Origin: Phytoactinopolyspora halotolerans | GTDB lineage: Bacteria > Actinomycetota > Actinomycetes > Jiangellales > Jiangellaceae | Direction: 5' to 3' | DNA length: 43,593 nucleotides | Assembly (NCBI RefSeq): GCF_010550675.1 | Contig: NZ_JAAGOA010000037.1 | Span: 1-43,593, forward strand | Part shown: piece by piece, positions 8,261 to 17,293 of the stretch | How the letters are laid out: each line of letters opens with the position of its first letter | Position numbering within the stretch: the first letter of the stretch is position 1 | Made by a program: the position numbers and the translations under genes | Notes under the pieces: generated by a model | What the model was told of the DNA's origin: nothing | What the model saw: only the letters and a program-made list of their open reading frames with translations | Database searches by the model: none

Positions 8261-8962
8261 ATGCCCCTCGTGACGGGTCTTGTGCTCGGGGTCGACGCCT
8301 GTAGGACGGGTTGGGTCGGCGTCAGCCTGAGCGGTGACGACATCCGCGGCTGGCATGCGGTCACGATCGCGGAACTCGCAGACGCGGTAGGCGCGCATGC
8401 CGTGCCGTCCGTCGTCGCGATCGACATTCCGATCGGGCTTCCATCGCATGGTCCGCGGCGCGCGGATGTGCTGGCGCGGGAGCGCCTCGGCGTCCGTCGT
8501 TTCTCGGTATTTGCGACGCTCGTCCGGGAGGCGTACGAGGCGGAGACCTATGAAGCCGCGCTCGAAGCACAGCAGGCAGCCACCGGCAAGGGCATGTCGC
8601 GACAAGCGTGGGGGCTGCGGCACAAGGTCTTGGATGTCGACGGATGGCTTGAGCATCCGCAGCGCATCGGGGTCGTCGTCGAGTGTCACCCCGAGTTGTC
8701 CTTCGCGACGATGAACGGTGGGGCGCCGGTTCCGTACGGCAAGAAGACGTGGTCCGGCCAGGCGCGTCGGCGCGAGTTGCTGGCCTCGGCAGGGATCGTC
8801 GTACCGGCCGAATTCGGTGACGCCGGAACCGTGCCGCCAGACGACGTCCTGGACGCGGCCGCCGCTGCCTGGACTGCCCGCCGCGTCGCTGAGGGGCGCG
8901 CCGAATCCCTTCCGGAGACGCCCGAGCGGTTCGCCGACCGGCTGGCCGCGATCACGTTCTGA
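8261..8962 (+). CDS. DUF429 domain protein (RNase H-like fold)
   Basis: A 233-residue protein. The DUF429 hallmarks are visible: GVDACRTGWVG (9-19), AIDIPIGLP (53-61), the FATLVREAYEAETYEAALE region, TGKGMSRQAWGLRHKVLDVD (108-127), and VVECHPELSFATM. The family has an RNase H-like fold with acidic residues, but its substrate is unknown. The frame starts at ATG 8261; a GTG at 8270 is an alternative and the upstream sequence gives no strong ribosome site. It is a single gene between the TetR relic and the convergent AraC gene. Confidence 0.85.
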   Translation: MPLVTGLVLGVDACRTGWVGVSLSGDDIRGWHAVTIAELADAVGAHAVPSVVAIDIPIGLPSHGPRRADVLARERLGVRRFSVFATLVREAYEAETYEAALEAQQAATGKGMSRQAWGLRHKVLDVDGWLEHPQRIGVVVECHPELSFATMNGGAPVPYGKKTWSGQARRRELLASAGIVVPAEFGDAGTVPPDDVLDAAAAAWTARRVAEGRAESLPETPERFADRLAAITF

Positions 8963-9001
8963 CCAGAGACCGCCGTAGATTCGGTGCGGCTCGCGAGGTG
9001 A

Positions 9002-9826
9002 TCACGTGCGAGAGGTGGACATCCGCAGCTGTGTCGGAGATAGGCCGGTGGTCTCCTTGATCTTCCGCGCGAAGTGAAAGCTGGTCTTGAAACCACATCG
9101 AGCGGCCACCGAGCCGATGGTCAAGCCCGTCGAGGTGAGAAGCTCTACGCCCAGAGAGATGCGACGATCCCACAGGTAGCGGATCGGGGTCGTGTCCATG
9201 TGTGTGCGGAACATGCGTACCAGATGAGGTGGCGTCACGGACGCTGCCGCCGCGATGTCGGTCAAGGTAATCGGCTGCTCGACGTGGGTGTGAATGAACA
9301 ACCGCGCATCTTCGATCGGCGTCGGCAGGGCGGCGGGGAGGTTTCTGAACTCGGCGATGAACCGCCACAGCAATGCGGTGGCGAGCGCATCGAGCAGCGC
9401 TCCGTCGGCGGTCAGACGGGTCTGCTCGGTGACGACGGCTTCCCGCGCCAGATACGTCAGGGCAGAAGACAGGACCCTGGTAGGCCGGAGCGACTCGAGC
9501 CACGCGCGCATCTGCTCCGTCACATTCTCCATCCGACCCCGGACGAGGGTCTCTCGGGTGTCCACGTCCTTGTCGAACCGGATTTCCTCGGTGTGACCCG
9601 GCAAGAGCAGACATATCTGGCCCTGGGGGACGTGGCGGGGTGGGCGATCATCAACGCGCAGACTCATCGATCCGGCGTGGATCAGCATGAACTGGATTTC
9701 CTGCTGCTGCCGGGGCCCGATCTTCGAGCCGGCGGGCTGCACGATCTGTCGCGCCGTCGCGTCGGCGATCCGTAGTCTACGGGCGGCGGCATCAAGCTCG
9801 GATACAGAACGGTGCATTACAGCCAT
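9002..9826 (-). CDS. AraC-family transcriptional regulator
   Basis: A 274-residue regulator. The N-terminal half is a cupin-like sensing domain (RQQQEIQFMLIHAGSM, then VPQGQICLLLPGHTEEI). The C-terminal double HTH is complete: ITLTDIAAAASVTPPHLVRM for the first helix pair and TIGSVAARCGFKTSFHFARK for the second. It is transcribed divergently from the FAD-oxidoreductase/ABC operon 36 bases away and probably controls it in response to the imported sugar. ATG 9826 is chosen because it clears the divergent gene; ATG 9817 is nearly as likely and neither has a strong ribosome site. Confidence 0.88.
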   Translation of the reverse strand: MAVMHRSVSELDAAARRLRIADATARQIVQPAGSKIGPRQQQEIQFMLIHAGSMSLRVDDRPPRHVPQGQICLLLPGHTEEIRFDKDVDTRETLVRGRMENVTEQMRAWLESLRPTRVLSSALTYLAREAVVTEQTRLTADGALLDALATALLWRFIAEFRNLPAALPTPIEDARLFIHTHVEQPITLTDIAAAASVTPPHLVRMFRTHMDTTPIRYLWDRRISLGVELLTSTGLTIGSVAARCGFKTSFHFARKIKETTGLSPTQLRMSTSRT

Positions 9827-9861
9827 GTTAATCGAGGTTGTCTTGGTGGTGTCATGTGTGC

Positions 9862-11481
9862 ATGAGCGAACTTGAGACACAGCTTCTCGTCGTCGGCGGC
9901 GGCGTAGGCGGCGTCATGGCCGCCGTTACCGCGGCCCGTCGTGGAATCCTCGTGACACTCACCGAGCCGACCGACTGGCTTGGCGGCGTGCTGACGACCC
10001 AGGCCGTGCCGCCGGACGAGCACGTGTGGATCGAGCAGTTCGGATGCACAGCGACGTATCGGGCGTATCGAGAGGCCGTGCGCGAGTACTACCGACAGCA
10101 CTATCCGCTGACCGACGCCGCGCGGCAGCGCCGAGCCCTCAACCCCGGGGGAGCTAAGGTGTCCGACCTGTGCCACGAACCACGGGTCACGCTTGCCGTG
10201 CTCGAAGCCATGGTGGCGCCGCTGCGAGGCTCCGGGCGGCTGCGCATCCTGATGGAACACGAACCCGTCGCCGCCGACACGGACGGCGATCACGTCACGG
10301 CGGTGACCGTGCGGAACACGCGAACCGGCACATCGACGGTGGTCTCCGCCCAGTGGGTCATCGACGCCAGCGAGACCGGGGAGCTGCTGCCTCTGGCCGG
10401 TGTGGAATACGTCTCCGGCGCCGAGGCGCAGTCGGACACCGGTGAACCGCACGGCGCCGACGTGGCCGATCCGTTGAACATGCAGCCGGTGTCGGTGTGC
10501 TTCGCGCTCGACCACCGACCGGGCGAGGACCACACGATCGACCGGCCGGACGGCTACGAACAGTTGCAGGCCGCCCGTGCCGTCGACTGGCCGAACGGTC
10601 AGCTCTCGTTCACGGCGCCGCACCCGAAGACGCGCCGGCCGGTTGAGCATCAGTTCTGGCCGAACCCCGACGACGATCCGGCGACGATCCGGCCCGACTA
10701 CGCGGATCAGCGGGTGGGCTCGATGGACCGGAACCTGTGGACGTTCCGGCGGATCGCGGCCCGGGCGAACTTCCAGGCCGGGGCTTATCCGAGCGACATC
10801 ACCCTGGTGAACTGGCCTCAGATCGACTACTGGGGTGGGCCGGTCTACGACCATCCGGACGCAGCACAGCACGCGCGGTCAGCCCGGGAGCTGAGCCGAT
10901 CCTTCCTCTACTGGTTGCAGACGGAGGCTCCTCGTCCCGACGGTGGTGCCGGATGGCCCGGGCTGCGGTTGCGCGGCGACGTCGTCGGCGATACCGACGA
11001 CGGGCTGGCGAAGGCGCCGTACATCCGAGAGTCGCGCCGTATCCGGGCCGAGCACACGATCGTGGAGCAGGAACTGTCCCTCGAGGTGCGTGGAGCGGCG
11101 GGCGCCGTGACGTATCCCGACAGTGTGGGTATCGGCATGTACCGGATCGACCTGCATCCGTCTACCGGTGGCGATCCGTACATCGACATCGGCTGTTGCC
11201 CGTTCGAACTGCCACTGGGAGCGTTGCTGCCGGTGCGCGTCGAGAACCTGCTGCCGGGCGCGAAGAACATCGGCACCACACACATCACGAACGGTGCGTA
11301 CCGCATGCCGCTGGTGGAGTGGAACATCGGCGAGGTCACCGGGCACCTGGTCGCCTTCTGCACGCGGCGGAAGGTCTCGCCGCGACAGGTCCGGGCAGAC
11401 GAGGAGCTGTTGGCCGAGTTCACGCACGAACTGGATGAGGCCGGCGTCGAGCGGCACTGGCCGCGGATCGCCGGCTACTGA
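9862..11481 (+). CDS. FAD-dependent oxidoreductase (FAD_oxidored family)
   Basis: A 539-residue flavoprotein. The N-terminal dinucleotide-binding motif is VVGGGVGGVMAAVTAARRG (residues 9-27), followed by EPTDWLGGVLTTQ, which is typical of the FAD_oxidored (PF12831) family. A second Rossmann element ends in VIDASETGELLPLAG. The C-terminal region with LLPGAKNIGTTHITNGAYR contacts FAD. There is no signal peptide, so it acts in the cytoplasm, probably oxidising a sugar derivative brought in by the ABC transporter encoded downstream. ATG 9862 fits the family start. First gene of the operon, divergent from araC. Confidence 0.85.
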   Translation: MSELETQLLVVGGGVGGVMAAVTAARRGILVTLTEPTDWLGGVLTTQAVPPDEHVWIEQFGCTATYRAYREAVREYYRQHYPLTDAARQRRALNPGGAKVSDLCHEPRVTLAVLEAMVAPLRGSGRLRILMEHEPVAADTDGDHVTAVTVRNTRTGTSTVVSAQWVIDASETGELLPLAGVEYVSGAEAQSDTGEPHGADVADPLNMQPVSVCFALDHRPGEDHTIDRPDGYEQLQAARAVDWPNGQLSFTAPHPKTRRPVEHQFWPNPDDDPATIRPDYADQRVGSMDRNLWTFRRIAARANFQAGAYPSDITLVNWPQIDYWGGPVYDHPDAAQHARSARELSRSFLYWLQTEAPRPDGGAGWPGLRLRGDVVGDTDDGLAKAPYIRESRRIRAEHTIVEQELSLEVRGAAGAVTYPDSVGIGMYRIDLHPSTGGDPYIDIGCCPFELPLGALLPVRVENLLPGAKNIGTTHITNGAYRMPLVEWNIGEVTGHLVAFCTRRKVSPRQVRADEELLAEFTHELDEAGVERHWPRIAGY

Positions 11482-11503
11482 CGACGCACCACCGCGGTGA
11501 ACG

Positions 11504-11523
11504 GCTGGCCGTTGCGGGCCAGC
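11504..11523 (+). other. Small hairpin between oxidoreductase and substrate-binding gene
   Basis: A 7-base perfect stem (11504-11510 / 11517-11523) with a six-base loop follows the oxidoreductase stop. It lacks a full T-run, so it may be a partial terminator or an mRNA processing and stability element. Such an element would allow different expression of the highly produced binding protein. Confidence 0.35.
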
Positions 11524-11559
11524 ACCTTGTTGCTTTCCTTCATCAAAGGAGATGGCGTC

Positions 11560-12936
11560 ATGAGCAAGAGCAGAATGACGACGACGACGGCGACCGTGGC
11601 GATAGCATCGGCCGCTGCCGTTATGGCGGGGGTGGCCGGCTGTGGCTCCGACGGGGGTTCGTCCGCGTCGGACTCGTCGGCGGACACGTCCGGTGATTCG
11701 GGCGAGATCGTGATCACGTGCGCCACGTGCCAGGAGAGCCCGACCGATCCCTTCCTGCAGTACAACTACGAGGCCGCGCAGCGCTTCAATGAGGAGTTCG
11801 CCGGGACGTACCGGGTCGAGACGATCGAGAACGCGAACGCGGGCTCCAGCGATGACCGGCTGCAATATTACCAGCGACTCGCCCTCGCGGACGACCTGCC
11901 TGACCTGTTCCAGCTCAACTCCGGTGAGATCAAGGCACTGCAGGAGACAGGCAGGCTGCACGACTTCGCATCCACCCTGGAGAACGACGACGAGTGGGCG
12001 GCGACCTTCCATGACCAGGCCTTCGATGCGCTGATGGGTGCCGGTGGCGAGATATGGGCGATACCGCAACAGCGCGACGCGATCGGGATCTACTACAACA
12101 CCGAACTGCTGGAGAACGCCGGCTTCGCTGAGTTCCCGGCGACGTGGGACGAGTTCGAGGATCTCGCGGCGGAGTTGCGGTCGCAGGACAAAGTGGCGAT
12201 CGCCATGGATGGCGATTGGGCGACGATGCTCATGTGGGTGAATCTGATCGGGACCCAGCCCGGCGGAGCGGAGTTCCTGCGCGAGGGGATTGTCGGGTCG
12301 GACAACTGGGGTGATGACCCCACCGTGGTTCAGGCGACGGAGCGTCTTCGCGACTGGCACGTCGAGGGCTATGTCAACGCCGACGCGTTCTCCGGAGAGT
12401 TCCAGAACGCGGCCGCGCCGTACCTGACCGAGGAGGCGGCGATGGTCGCCAACGGGCCGTGGTTCGTCAACACCAACCTCAAGACGGACTCGGCCGCGCC
12501 CGGACTGTATGAGAAGACGGGCTACGCCGCGGCACCGGGATGGTCGGAGGGCGACCGGGGCGCCGTCGTCGTCTCCGGTGCGGGCTGGGTGTCCGGAACG
12601 ACCGATGAGCAGAAGCTCGAGGCGGTCGAGACCTTCGTCAAGTTCGTCTCGTCCGAGGACGAGGTGCTCCGGCAGGCGACGGCCACCGGGGCCAACCCGC
12701 CGGTGCAGGTCGACGCCGCGGCCGCGGAGGAAGCAGACCTTGAGCCGTTGGCGACGGGGCTGATCGAGGAGGCCGCCGAGTCGACGTACCGCTACCCGCA
12801 CGTGCGCGTGCACGGTCCGGCCGGGTTCGGCGCGGCCTGGAAGAACCTGTGGCCCGCCTACGTGAAGGGTGAGATGGCCACGGACGAGTTCCTGCAACGA
12901 CTCACCGACGACGCCATGTCGGACCAGACTGGCTGA
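11560..12936 (+). CDS. Sugar ABC transporter substrate-binding lipoprotein
   Basis: A 458-residue extracellular solute-binding protein, family 1. The N-terminus is a lipoprotein signal: basic start MSKSRM, a hydrophobic stretch and the lipobox VAGC, followed by a Ser/Asp-rich linker. Mature-domain motifs include DLPDLFQLNSGEIKAL, IWAIPQQRDAIGIYYNTELLENAGF and TWDEFEDLAAEL, all characteristic of MalE/UgpB-type binders. A strong AAAGGAG site lies 8 bases before ATG 11560. It delivers a sugar to the two permeases encoded next. The sugar cannot be inferred. Confidence 0.93.
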   Translation: MSKSRMTTTTATVAIASAAAVMAGVAGCGSDGGSSASDSSADTSGDSGEIVITCATCQESPTDPFLQYNYEAAQRFNEEFAGTYRVETIENANAGSSDDRLQYYQRLALADDLPDLFQLNSGEIKALQETGRLHDFASTLENDDEWAATFHDQAFDALMGAGGEIWAIPQQRDAIGIYYNTELLENAGFAEFPATWDEFEDLAAELRSQDKVAIAMDGDWATMLMWVNLIGTQPGGAEFLREGIVGSDNWGDDPTVVQATERLRDWHVEGYVNADAFSGEFQNAAAPYLTEEAAMVANGPWFVNTNLKTDSAAPGLYEKTGYAAAPGWSEGDRGAVVVSGAGWVSGTTDEQKLEAVETFVKFVSSEDEVLRQATATGANPPVQVDAAAAEEADLEPLATGLIEEAAESTYRYPHVRVHGPAGFGAAWKNLWPAYVKGEMATDEFLQRLTDDAMSDQTG

Positions 12937-12938
12937 CG

Positions 12939-13913
12939 ATGAACCCACCGACGACGACATTCCCGCTGGCAAGGGCGGAGGACGGGCCGGCGAGCCGAGC
13001 GGTCCAGCGAGGCCGTGGCACGCGGACCCAGCCGGGTCGCGGGACGAGGATCCCGAGGGGCATGCGGGGGCCCGTGATGGTGTCCCTGCTGCCCGGGATC
13101 ACTCTGTTCGGCATCTTCTTTCTGGTGCCCTTCTTCGTGCTGGTGGCGACGGCGTTCGCACGGTGGGGCGGCTTGGACTTCGCCTGGGTGGGGTTGGACA
13201 ACTATCAGCGGATGTTCGACGACCCGGTGTTCTTCAAGGCATTCGGCAACACGCTGTTCTACGCGGCGGCGTCGATGTTCATCCAGGTCCCGCTGGGGGT
13301 CGCCGTGGGGATGGTGCTGGCGCTGCGGCCGCGTGGGTGGAGGGCACTACGGACGATCATCTTCGTGCCGTTCGTGATCTCGGGCGCCGCGTACGCCGTG
13401 ATCTTCTCCATGTTCTACAACCCGAGATCGGGGCTGCTGAACAACGTTCTCGGCGCGCTGGGACTGTCCGGCGACCGGGATTGGCTCTTCGATACGGCGA
13501 CGGCGCGGTGGGCGGTCGCGGGGACGTTCGTGTTCATCATCGGCTTCGTCGTGGTGCTGGTGATGGCGGAGATCGCGTCCATCCCGAATGAGATCTACGA
13601 GGCGGCGTCGGTGGATGGAGCGACGACGTGGCAGCAGCTGACTCGGATTACCTTGCCGCTACTGCGCAATGTGATCGGCACCGCGATCCTGGTGCGGCTG
13701 CTGGTGGATATCGGCATGTTCGATCTGGTGTTCATCCTGACCGCCGGAGGGCCGGATGATGCGACGGCGACGCTGGCCCTGTACGCCTACCGCGCGTACC
13801 TGAACGGCGAGTGGGGTTATGCCAATGCCGTCGGATCGGTGATCCTCGCCGTCGGTCTGGTGCTGATCGTGACGGTGCGGCGAGCGTTTCGGATCGGGGA
13901 GCGGGCGCTATGA
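12939..13913 (+). CDS. Sugar ABC transporter permease, MalF/UgpA type
   Basis: A 324-residue inner-membrane permease with about six membrane segments, beginning at SLLPGITLFGIFFLVPFFVL. The cytoplasmic EAA loop that docks the ATPase is seen as EIYEAASVDGATTWQQLTRI (about 221-240). The N-terminal 45 residues are Arg/Pro-rich and cytoplasmic. Its stop overlaps the next permease start (ATGA). No ATPase gene is nearby; such actinobacterial systems usually use a shared MsiK-type ATPase encoded elsewhere. Confidence 0.93.
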   Translation: MNPPTTTFPLARAEDGPASRAVQRGRGTRTQPGRGTRIPRGMRGPVMVSLLPGITLFGIFFLVPFFVLVATAFARWGGLDFAWVGLDNYQRMFDDPVFFKAFGNTLFYAAASMFIQVPLGVAVGMVLALRPRGWRALRTIIFVPFVISGAAYAVIFSMFYNPRSGLLNNVLGALGLSGDRDWLFDTATARWAVAGTFVFIIGFVVVLVMAEIASIPNEIYEAASVDGATTWQQLTRITLPLLRNVIGTAILVRLLVDIGMFDLVFILTAGGPDDATATLALYAYRAYLNGEWGYANAVGSVILAVGLVLIVTVRRAFRIGERAL

Positions 13914-14764
13914 GAAGTGCGGAGAGCGTGGCCGCCGCGGGGAAACGACCCCGGTGGGCGCATGTCCTGATCTACGGGTTCTTGGGTGCGGTGGCACTGC
14001 TGGCATTGACACCGACGGTGTGGGTGATGCTGTCGAGCTTCAAGACCGGGAACCAGATCTTCAGCGGGGAGGGATTCTGGCCGTCGCCGTTCACCGTGCA
14101 GGGCTTCGTCGACGCATTCACCCAGATTCACCTGCATGAGTACCTACTGAACACGCTGATCTACGCGACGCTCGGGACGCTTGGTGCGCTCGTGGCCGCC
14201 TTCCTGGCGGCCTACCCGTTGGCCAGGTTCGTGTTCGTCGGGCGCAACGCCTTGGTGGCGCTCTTCTCGCTGGCGTTGGCGCTGCCGCTTGTGGGTTTGG
14301 CGACGCCTGTGTTTTTCGTCGTCCGAGAGCTCGGGCTTTTCGATTCTCGGCTCGGGATGGTGATCTTCTACTCGGCTCTGCAGTTCCCGTTCACGTTCAT
14401 CGTGCTGCGGGCGTTTCTGGTGTCAACTCCGCCGGAGCTGGAGGAAGCCGCGATGATGGACGGTGCCGGGTACTTCACGACGCTGTTGCGTGTGGTGCTG
14501 CCGCTGGCACGGCCGGCGTTGGCGACGGTGGCCGTCGTGGCGTTCGTCAACATCTGGAACGAGTTCTTCTTCGCGAACCTGTTGCTCGTATCGCAGGAGA
14601 ATCAGAACGTTCAGTTGGCGCTGGCCGGATTCAAGTCGCAGTTCGGCTTCAACGTCACCGGGGCGGTGGCGGGGGCGACCGTCGTCATGCTCGTACCGAT
14701 CTGCCTGTTCCTGATTCTGCAGCGGCAGGTGATCTCCGGCCTCACCGCAGGTGCGGTGAAGTAA
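13910..14764 (+). CDS. Sugar ABC transporter permease, MalG/UgpE type
   Basis: A 284-residue partner permease with six predicted membrane segments. The EAA loop reads ELEEAAMMDGAGYFTTLLRV (about 177-196). ATG 13910 overlaps the previous stop in an ATGA, so the two permeases are translationally coupled. It is the last gene of the operon: an inverted repeat (14792-14833) follows 27 bases after the stop and a T-tailed hairpin (14976-15017) further on. Confidence 0.93.
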   Translation: MRSAESVAAAGKRPRWAHVLIYGFLGAVALLALTPTVWVMLSSFKTGNQIFSGEGFWPSPFTVQGFVDAFTQIHLHEYLLNTLIYATLGTLGALVAAFLAAYPLARFVFVGRNALVALFSLALALPLVGLATPVFFVVRELGLFDSRLGMVIFYSALQFPFTFIVLRAFLVSTPPELEEAAMMDGAGYFTTLLRVVLPLARPALATVAVVAFVNIWNEFFFANLLLVSQENQNVQLALAGFKSQFGFNVTGAVAGATVVMLVPICLFLILQRQVISGLTAGAVK

Positions 14765-14791
14765 CGACGTAGTGACAGAGCGCCACGGAAG

Positions 14792-14833
14792 GAGCATGCG
14801 TTGTGGCCGTGATCGCGACCACAACGCATGCTC
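14792..14833 (+). terminator. Inverted repeat after the ABC operon
   Basis: Two perfectly complementary 15-base arms (14792-14806 and 14819-14833) are separated by a 12-base loop, shortly after the last permease stop. There is no T-run, as is common for actinobacterial terminators. Confidence 0.6.
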
Positions 14834-14975
14834 GTTTCGGGAGGAGAGTGATCCGGTCCAGCCGTTGTCAATGGTGTGGAAGGGGTGTACGTACAGACAG
14901 GAACCTTGCTGCTCGGGTTGGCCGTCGGGTTGCGCCGTTCGGGGGGGAAGAGGCAGCTGATGCATGGCGATTGGT

Positions 14976-15017
14976 GACCGCGCGTCCGCCACACCACATG
15001 GCGAGCGCGGTCTTTTT
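14976..15017 (+). terminator. GC-rich hairpin with five-T tail upstream of the LVIVD gene
   Basis: Complementary 8-base arms GACCGCGC (14976-14983) and GCGCGGTC (15005-15012) are followed directly by TTTTT (15013-15017). This is a classic intrinsic terminator. It lies 47 bases before the next start codon, so it could be either the end of the ABC operon or a transcription attenuator in the leader of the LVIVD gene. Confidence 0.6.
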
Positions 15018-15063
15018 GATGTCCGGTGTGTTGTCCGTAGCACCTCAATGGGGAGGTAGAAGG

Positions 15064-17085
15064 ATGAGGCGACATCGACGCCAGAGAAACGCCAGGCGAG
15101 CCGCAACCGTCGTCGTATCGGGGCTGGTCCTCGCGCTCGGGTTGGCCCAGGCCGGTGCACATCCCGGCCATGAGGACGGGATTCATCCGCGACCCGGGCC
15201 ACACGGCGCCGGTGAGCCCGACGACGCGGTGAGCAAGAACAACGCCCACGAGTTCCAACACGGGCCGAGCACCGGCCATCTGCCCGGCTCGGTGGAGAAC
15301 GTCGAGCTGGTCAGCTCGCTCCGGCTCACGTCGTTCGCGGAGGATATCTCCGACGTGTCCGCGCTGCAGACCGCGGACGGGCGATGGTTCGCCTACGTCG
15401 GCGATTGGGGCGCGCACTGTGAGACCGGCGGTGTCCGCGTCGTCGATTTCACCGATCCGGAGAACCCGACCCGTGCCGGGTACCTGAACAGCCGAGGCTT
15501 CGGGTACGTGACCGAGGGCCTGCAGGCGCTGCACATCGAGACCGCGGAGTTCAGCGGCGATCTCCTCGTCATCAGCAACGAATGGTGCCGGGCGAGCGGC
15601 AACCCGAAGAACATGCCCGGCGGCATCACGCTCTGGGACATCACCGAGCCGACCGCGCCCAAGAGACTCGTCGAGGCGTTCGGCGACTTCGACGTGCACG
15701 GCAACCGGGCGAACGAATCGCACAGCGCGATCGCCTGGGACACCGGCGAGGGCAACGCCTACGTCGCCGTCATCGACAACGAGGAACTCGAAGACGTCGA
15801 CCTGTTCGACATCACCGATCCCAGCAACCCGGTGCTGCTGGCCGAGACGGAGCTTCCGGGCGTCAACGTCAACGGACTCGGCGATCTGAAGACGGCACAT
15901 GACTTCGATGTGCTGCAGTTCCCCGACGGCAGCTGGCACCTGATGGTGTCGGACTGGGACGCCGGCTGGATCGACGTCGACGTCACCGATCCGGCGAACC
16001 CGGTCATCGTGGGCGACTTCGACTACGCCGAGTGCGATCAGGTGCTGCTGGAGGAGCTCGGCGAGTGCCTGCAGCCCGAAGGCAACGGCCATCAGGGCGA
16101 GTGGACGAGCGACGGGTCCGTGTTCGTCGGAACCGATGAGGACTTCTCCCCGTACCGCACCAGTGACCTGATGATCACGACCGGTCCGCACGTCGGGGAG
16201 TACCCGGCGGTGAGCGTGGGCGGCGCCCTGTCGCCCGCCAGCCTGCCGGATCTCACGCTGGACGGTCCGGTGGTGTACGGCGGCTACGGCTGCCCGGACT
16301 CCGCTCCGATCCCGAGTCCGGAGGACATTCCGGGCTACCTGGACATGCTGGAGGAGGGCGACGAGCGGATCATCGCGCTGCAGCGCGGCCCGTTCGGGGA
16401 CCCGAGCGCGCCCGAGGATGCCTGCTTCCCGGGCGAGAAGGCGCACGAGGCCGTGGAGGCGGGCTGGGAGTCCGTGCTGTTCGTCCAGTCCCACGTCGGT
16501 CCCGAGGATCCGCCGTTCTGCGGGTCGGGTGCGTTCGTCGACCCCGTCGTAGGTGTGTGCACCAGCCATGAGGTGTTCCACCGACTGTTCGACACGCCGC
16601 CGTTCCTGCCACCGTGGACGTACCCGGACGGGCCGGCCATCGGCGAGATCGGCGCGCGCATCGCGGTGGTGTCGACGTTCGACGGCTGGGGCTACACCCG
16701 GGTCGTCGACACGTCGGACCCGAGCATGCCGACGGAGATCGCGCAGATCACCATCCCCGAGACCGCCGACGAGGACTTCGCCTTCGGCTTCGGGGACCTG
16801 ACCGTGCACGAGGTCGAGGTACCGCGAGGCGATCCGAACGAAGGCGGCCCGAACGTCGACGACGACGTACTGGCGTACTTCTCCTGGTACTCGGGCGGTT
16901 TCCGCGTCTTCGACATCAGCGATCCGGCGAATCCGGCGGAGGTCGGCCACTACATCGACGACGACGGCAACAACTTCTGGGGCGTCGCGTTGGCCACCGA
17001 CCAGAACGGCGACCGAATCGTTCTGGCCAGCGACCGGGACTACGGACTGTTCATCTTCCGCTACACCGGTCCGCTGCCTGAGTAG
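15064..17085 (+). CDS. Secreted LVIVD-repeat protein with inserted PA domain
   Basis: A 673-residue exported protein. The N-terminus has RRHRRQRNARR, a hydrophobic core and a likely cleavage near AGAHPG. The body holds repeated beta-propeller blades of the LVIVD type, recognisable by the recurring phrase DITDPSNPVLLAE / DVTDPANPVIVGD / DISDPANPAEVGH. Between blades, about residues 390-520, sits a protease-associated-like domain (VYGGYGCPDSAPI, GEKAHEAVEAGWESVLFVQS). Function is unknown; surface binding is the usual inference. ATG 15064 is chosen because GGGAGG (15051-15056) precedes it and because the signal peptide begins there. Upstream frame to 14803 is leader sequence. Confidence 0.85.
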   Translation: MRRHRRQRNARRAATVVVSGLVLALGLAQAGAHPGHEDGIHPRPGPHGAGEPDDAVSKNNAHEFQHGPSTGHLPGSVENVELVSSLRLTSFAEDISDVSALQTADGRWFAYVGDWGAHCETGGVRVVDFTDPENPTRAGYLNSRGFGYVTEGLQALHIETAEFSGDLLVISNEWCRASGNPKNMPGGITLWDITEPTAPKRLVEAFGDFDVHGNRANESHSAIAWDTGEGNAYVAVIDNEELEDVDLFDITDPSNPVLLAETELPGVNVNGLGDLKTAHDFDVLQFPDGSWHLMVSDWDAGWIDVDVTDPANPVIVGDFDYAECDQVLLEELGECLQPEGNGHQGEWTSDGSVFVGTDEDFSPYRTSDLMITTGPHVGEYPAVSVGGALSPASLPDLTLDGPVVYGGYGCPDSAPIPSPEDIPGYLDMLEEGDERIIALQRGPFGDPSAPEDACFPGEKAHEAVEAGWESVLFVQSHVGPEDPPFCGSGAFVDPVVGVCTSHEVFHRLFDTPPFLPPWTYPDGPAIGEIGARIAVVSTFDGWGYTRVVDTSDPSMPTEIAQITIPETADEDFAFGFGDLTVHEVEVPRGDPNEGGPNVDDDVLAYFSWYSGGFRVFDISDPANPAEVGHYIDDDGNNFWGVALATDQNGDRIVLASDRDYGLFIFRYTGPLPE

Positions 17086-17139
17086 ACGCTCGACGTCGAC
17101 GCTCGCGCCATGTCCGATGCGTCGGCGCGCGGTTGACTC

Positions 17140-17184
17140 CTGAGCGGGGGTGCCGAAGGCCGGGGACGAGGCACCCCCGCTCAG
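17140..17184. terminator. Strong inverted repeat after LVIVD gene
   Basis: Arms of 15 perfectly complementary GC-rich bases (17140-17154 and 17170-17184) enclose a 15-base loop, 55 bases after the stop. There is no T-run. Probable factor-independent terminator of the actinobacterial type. Confidence 0.65.
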
Positions 17185-17257
17185 GCCGGACACAACCGTC
17201 GCGGGTCGCGCTCGCGGCCATGTCGGTGCTGACGTACGCCGGCATGGCCGCCAAGTC

Positions 17258-17287
17258 TCGACCGTGTGGCCGGCGACTTCCTAAGCT
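17258..17287 (+). promoter_or_regulatory. Candidate leaderless promoter of the PhoD-like gene
   Basis: A -35-like TCGACC (17258-17263) and a -10-like TAAGCT (17282-17287) are 18 bases apart. Initiation about 7 bases downstream would coincide with ATG 17294. No Shine-Dalgarno sequence is present. Weak consensus, inferred. Confidence 0.35.
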
Positions 17288-17293
17288 TCACTC

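Noticed and set aside
10879-12972. 697-codon minus-strand frame opposite the oxidoreductase and binding-protein genes
   Set aside because: It covers parts of two recognised genes and has only Arg/Gly/Val-rich sequence without motifs.
14611-17193. Very long open frame (860 codons) on the minus strand opposite the LVIVD gene
   Set aside because: It is a mirror of the GC-rich third positions of the plus-strand gene, spans two terminators, and encodes a composition with no family similarity.
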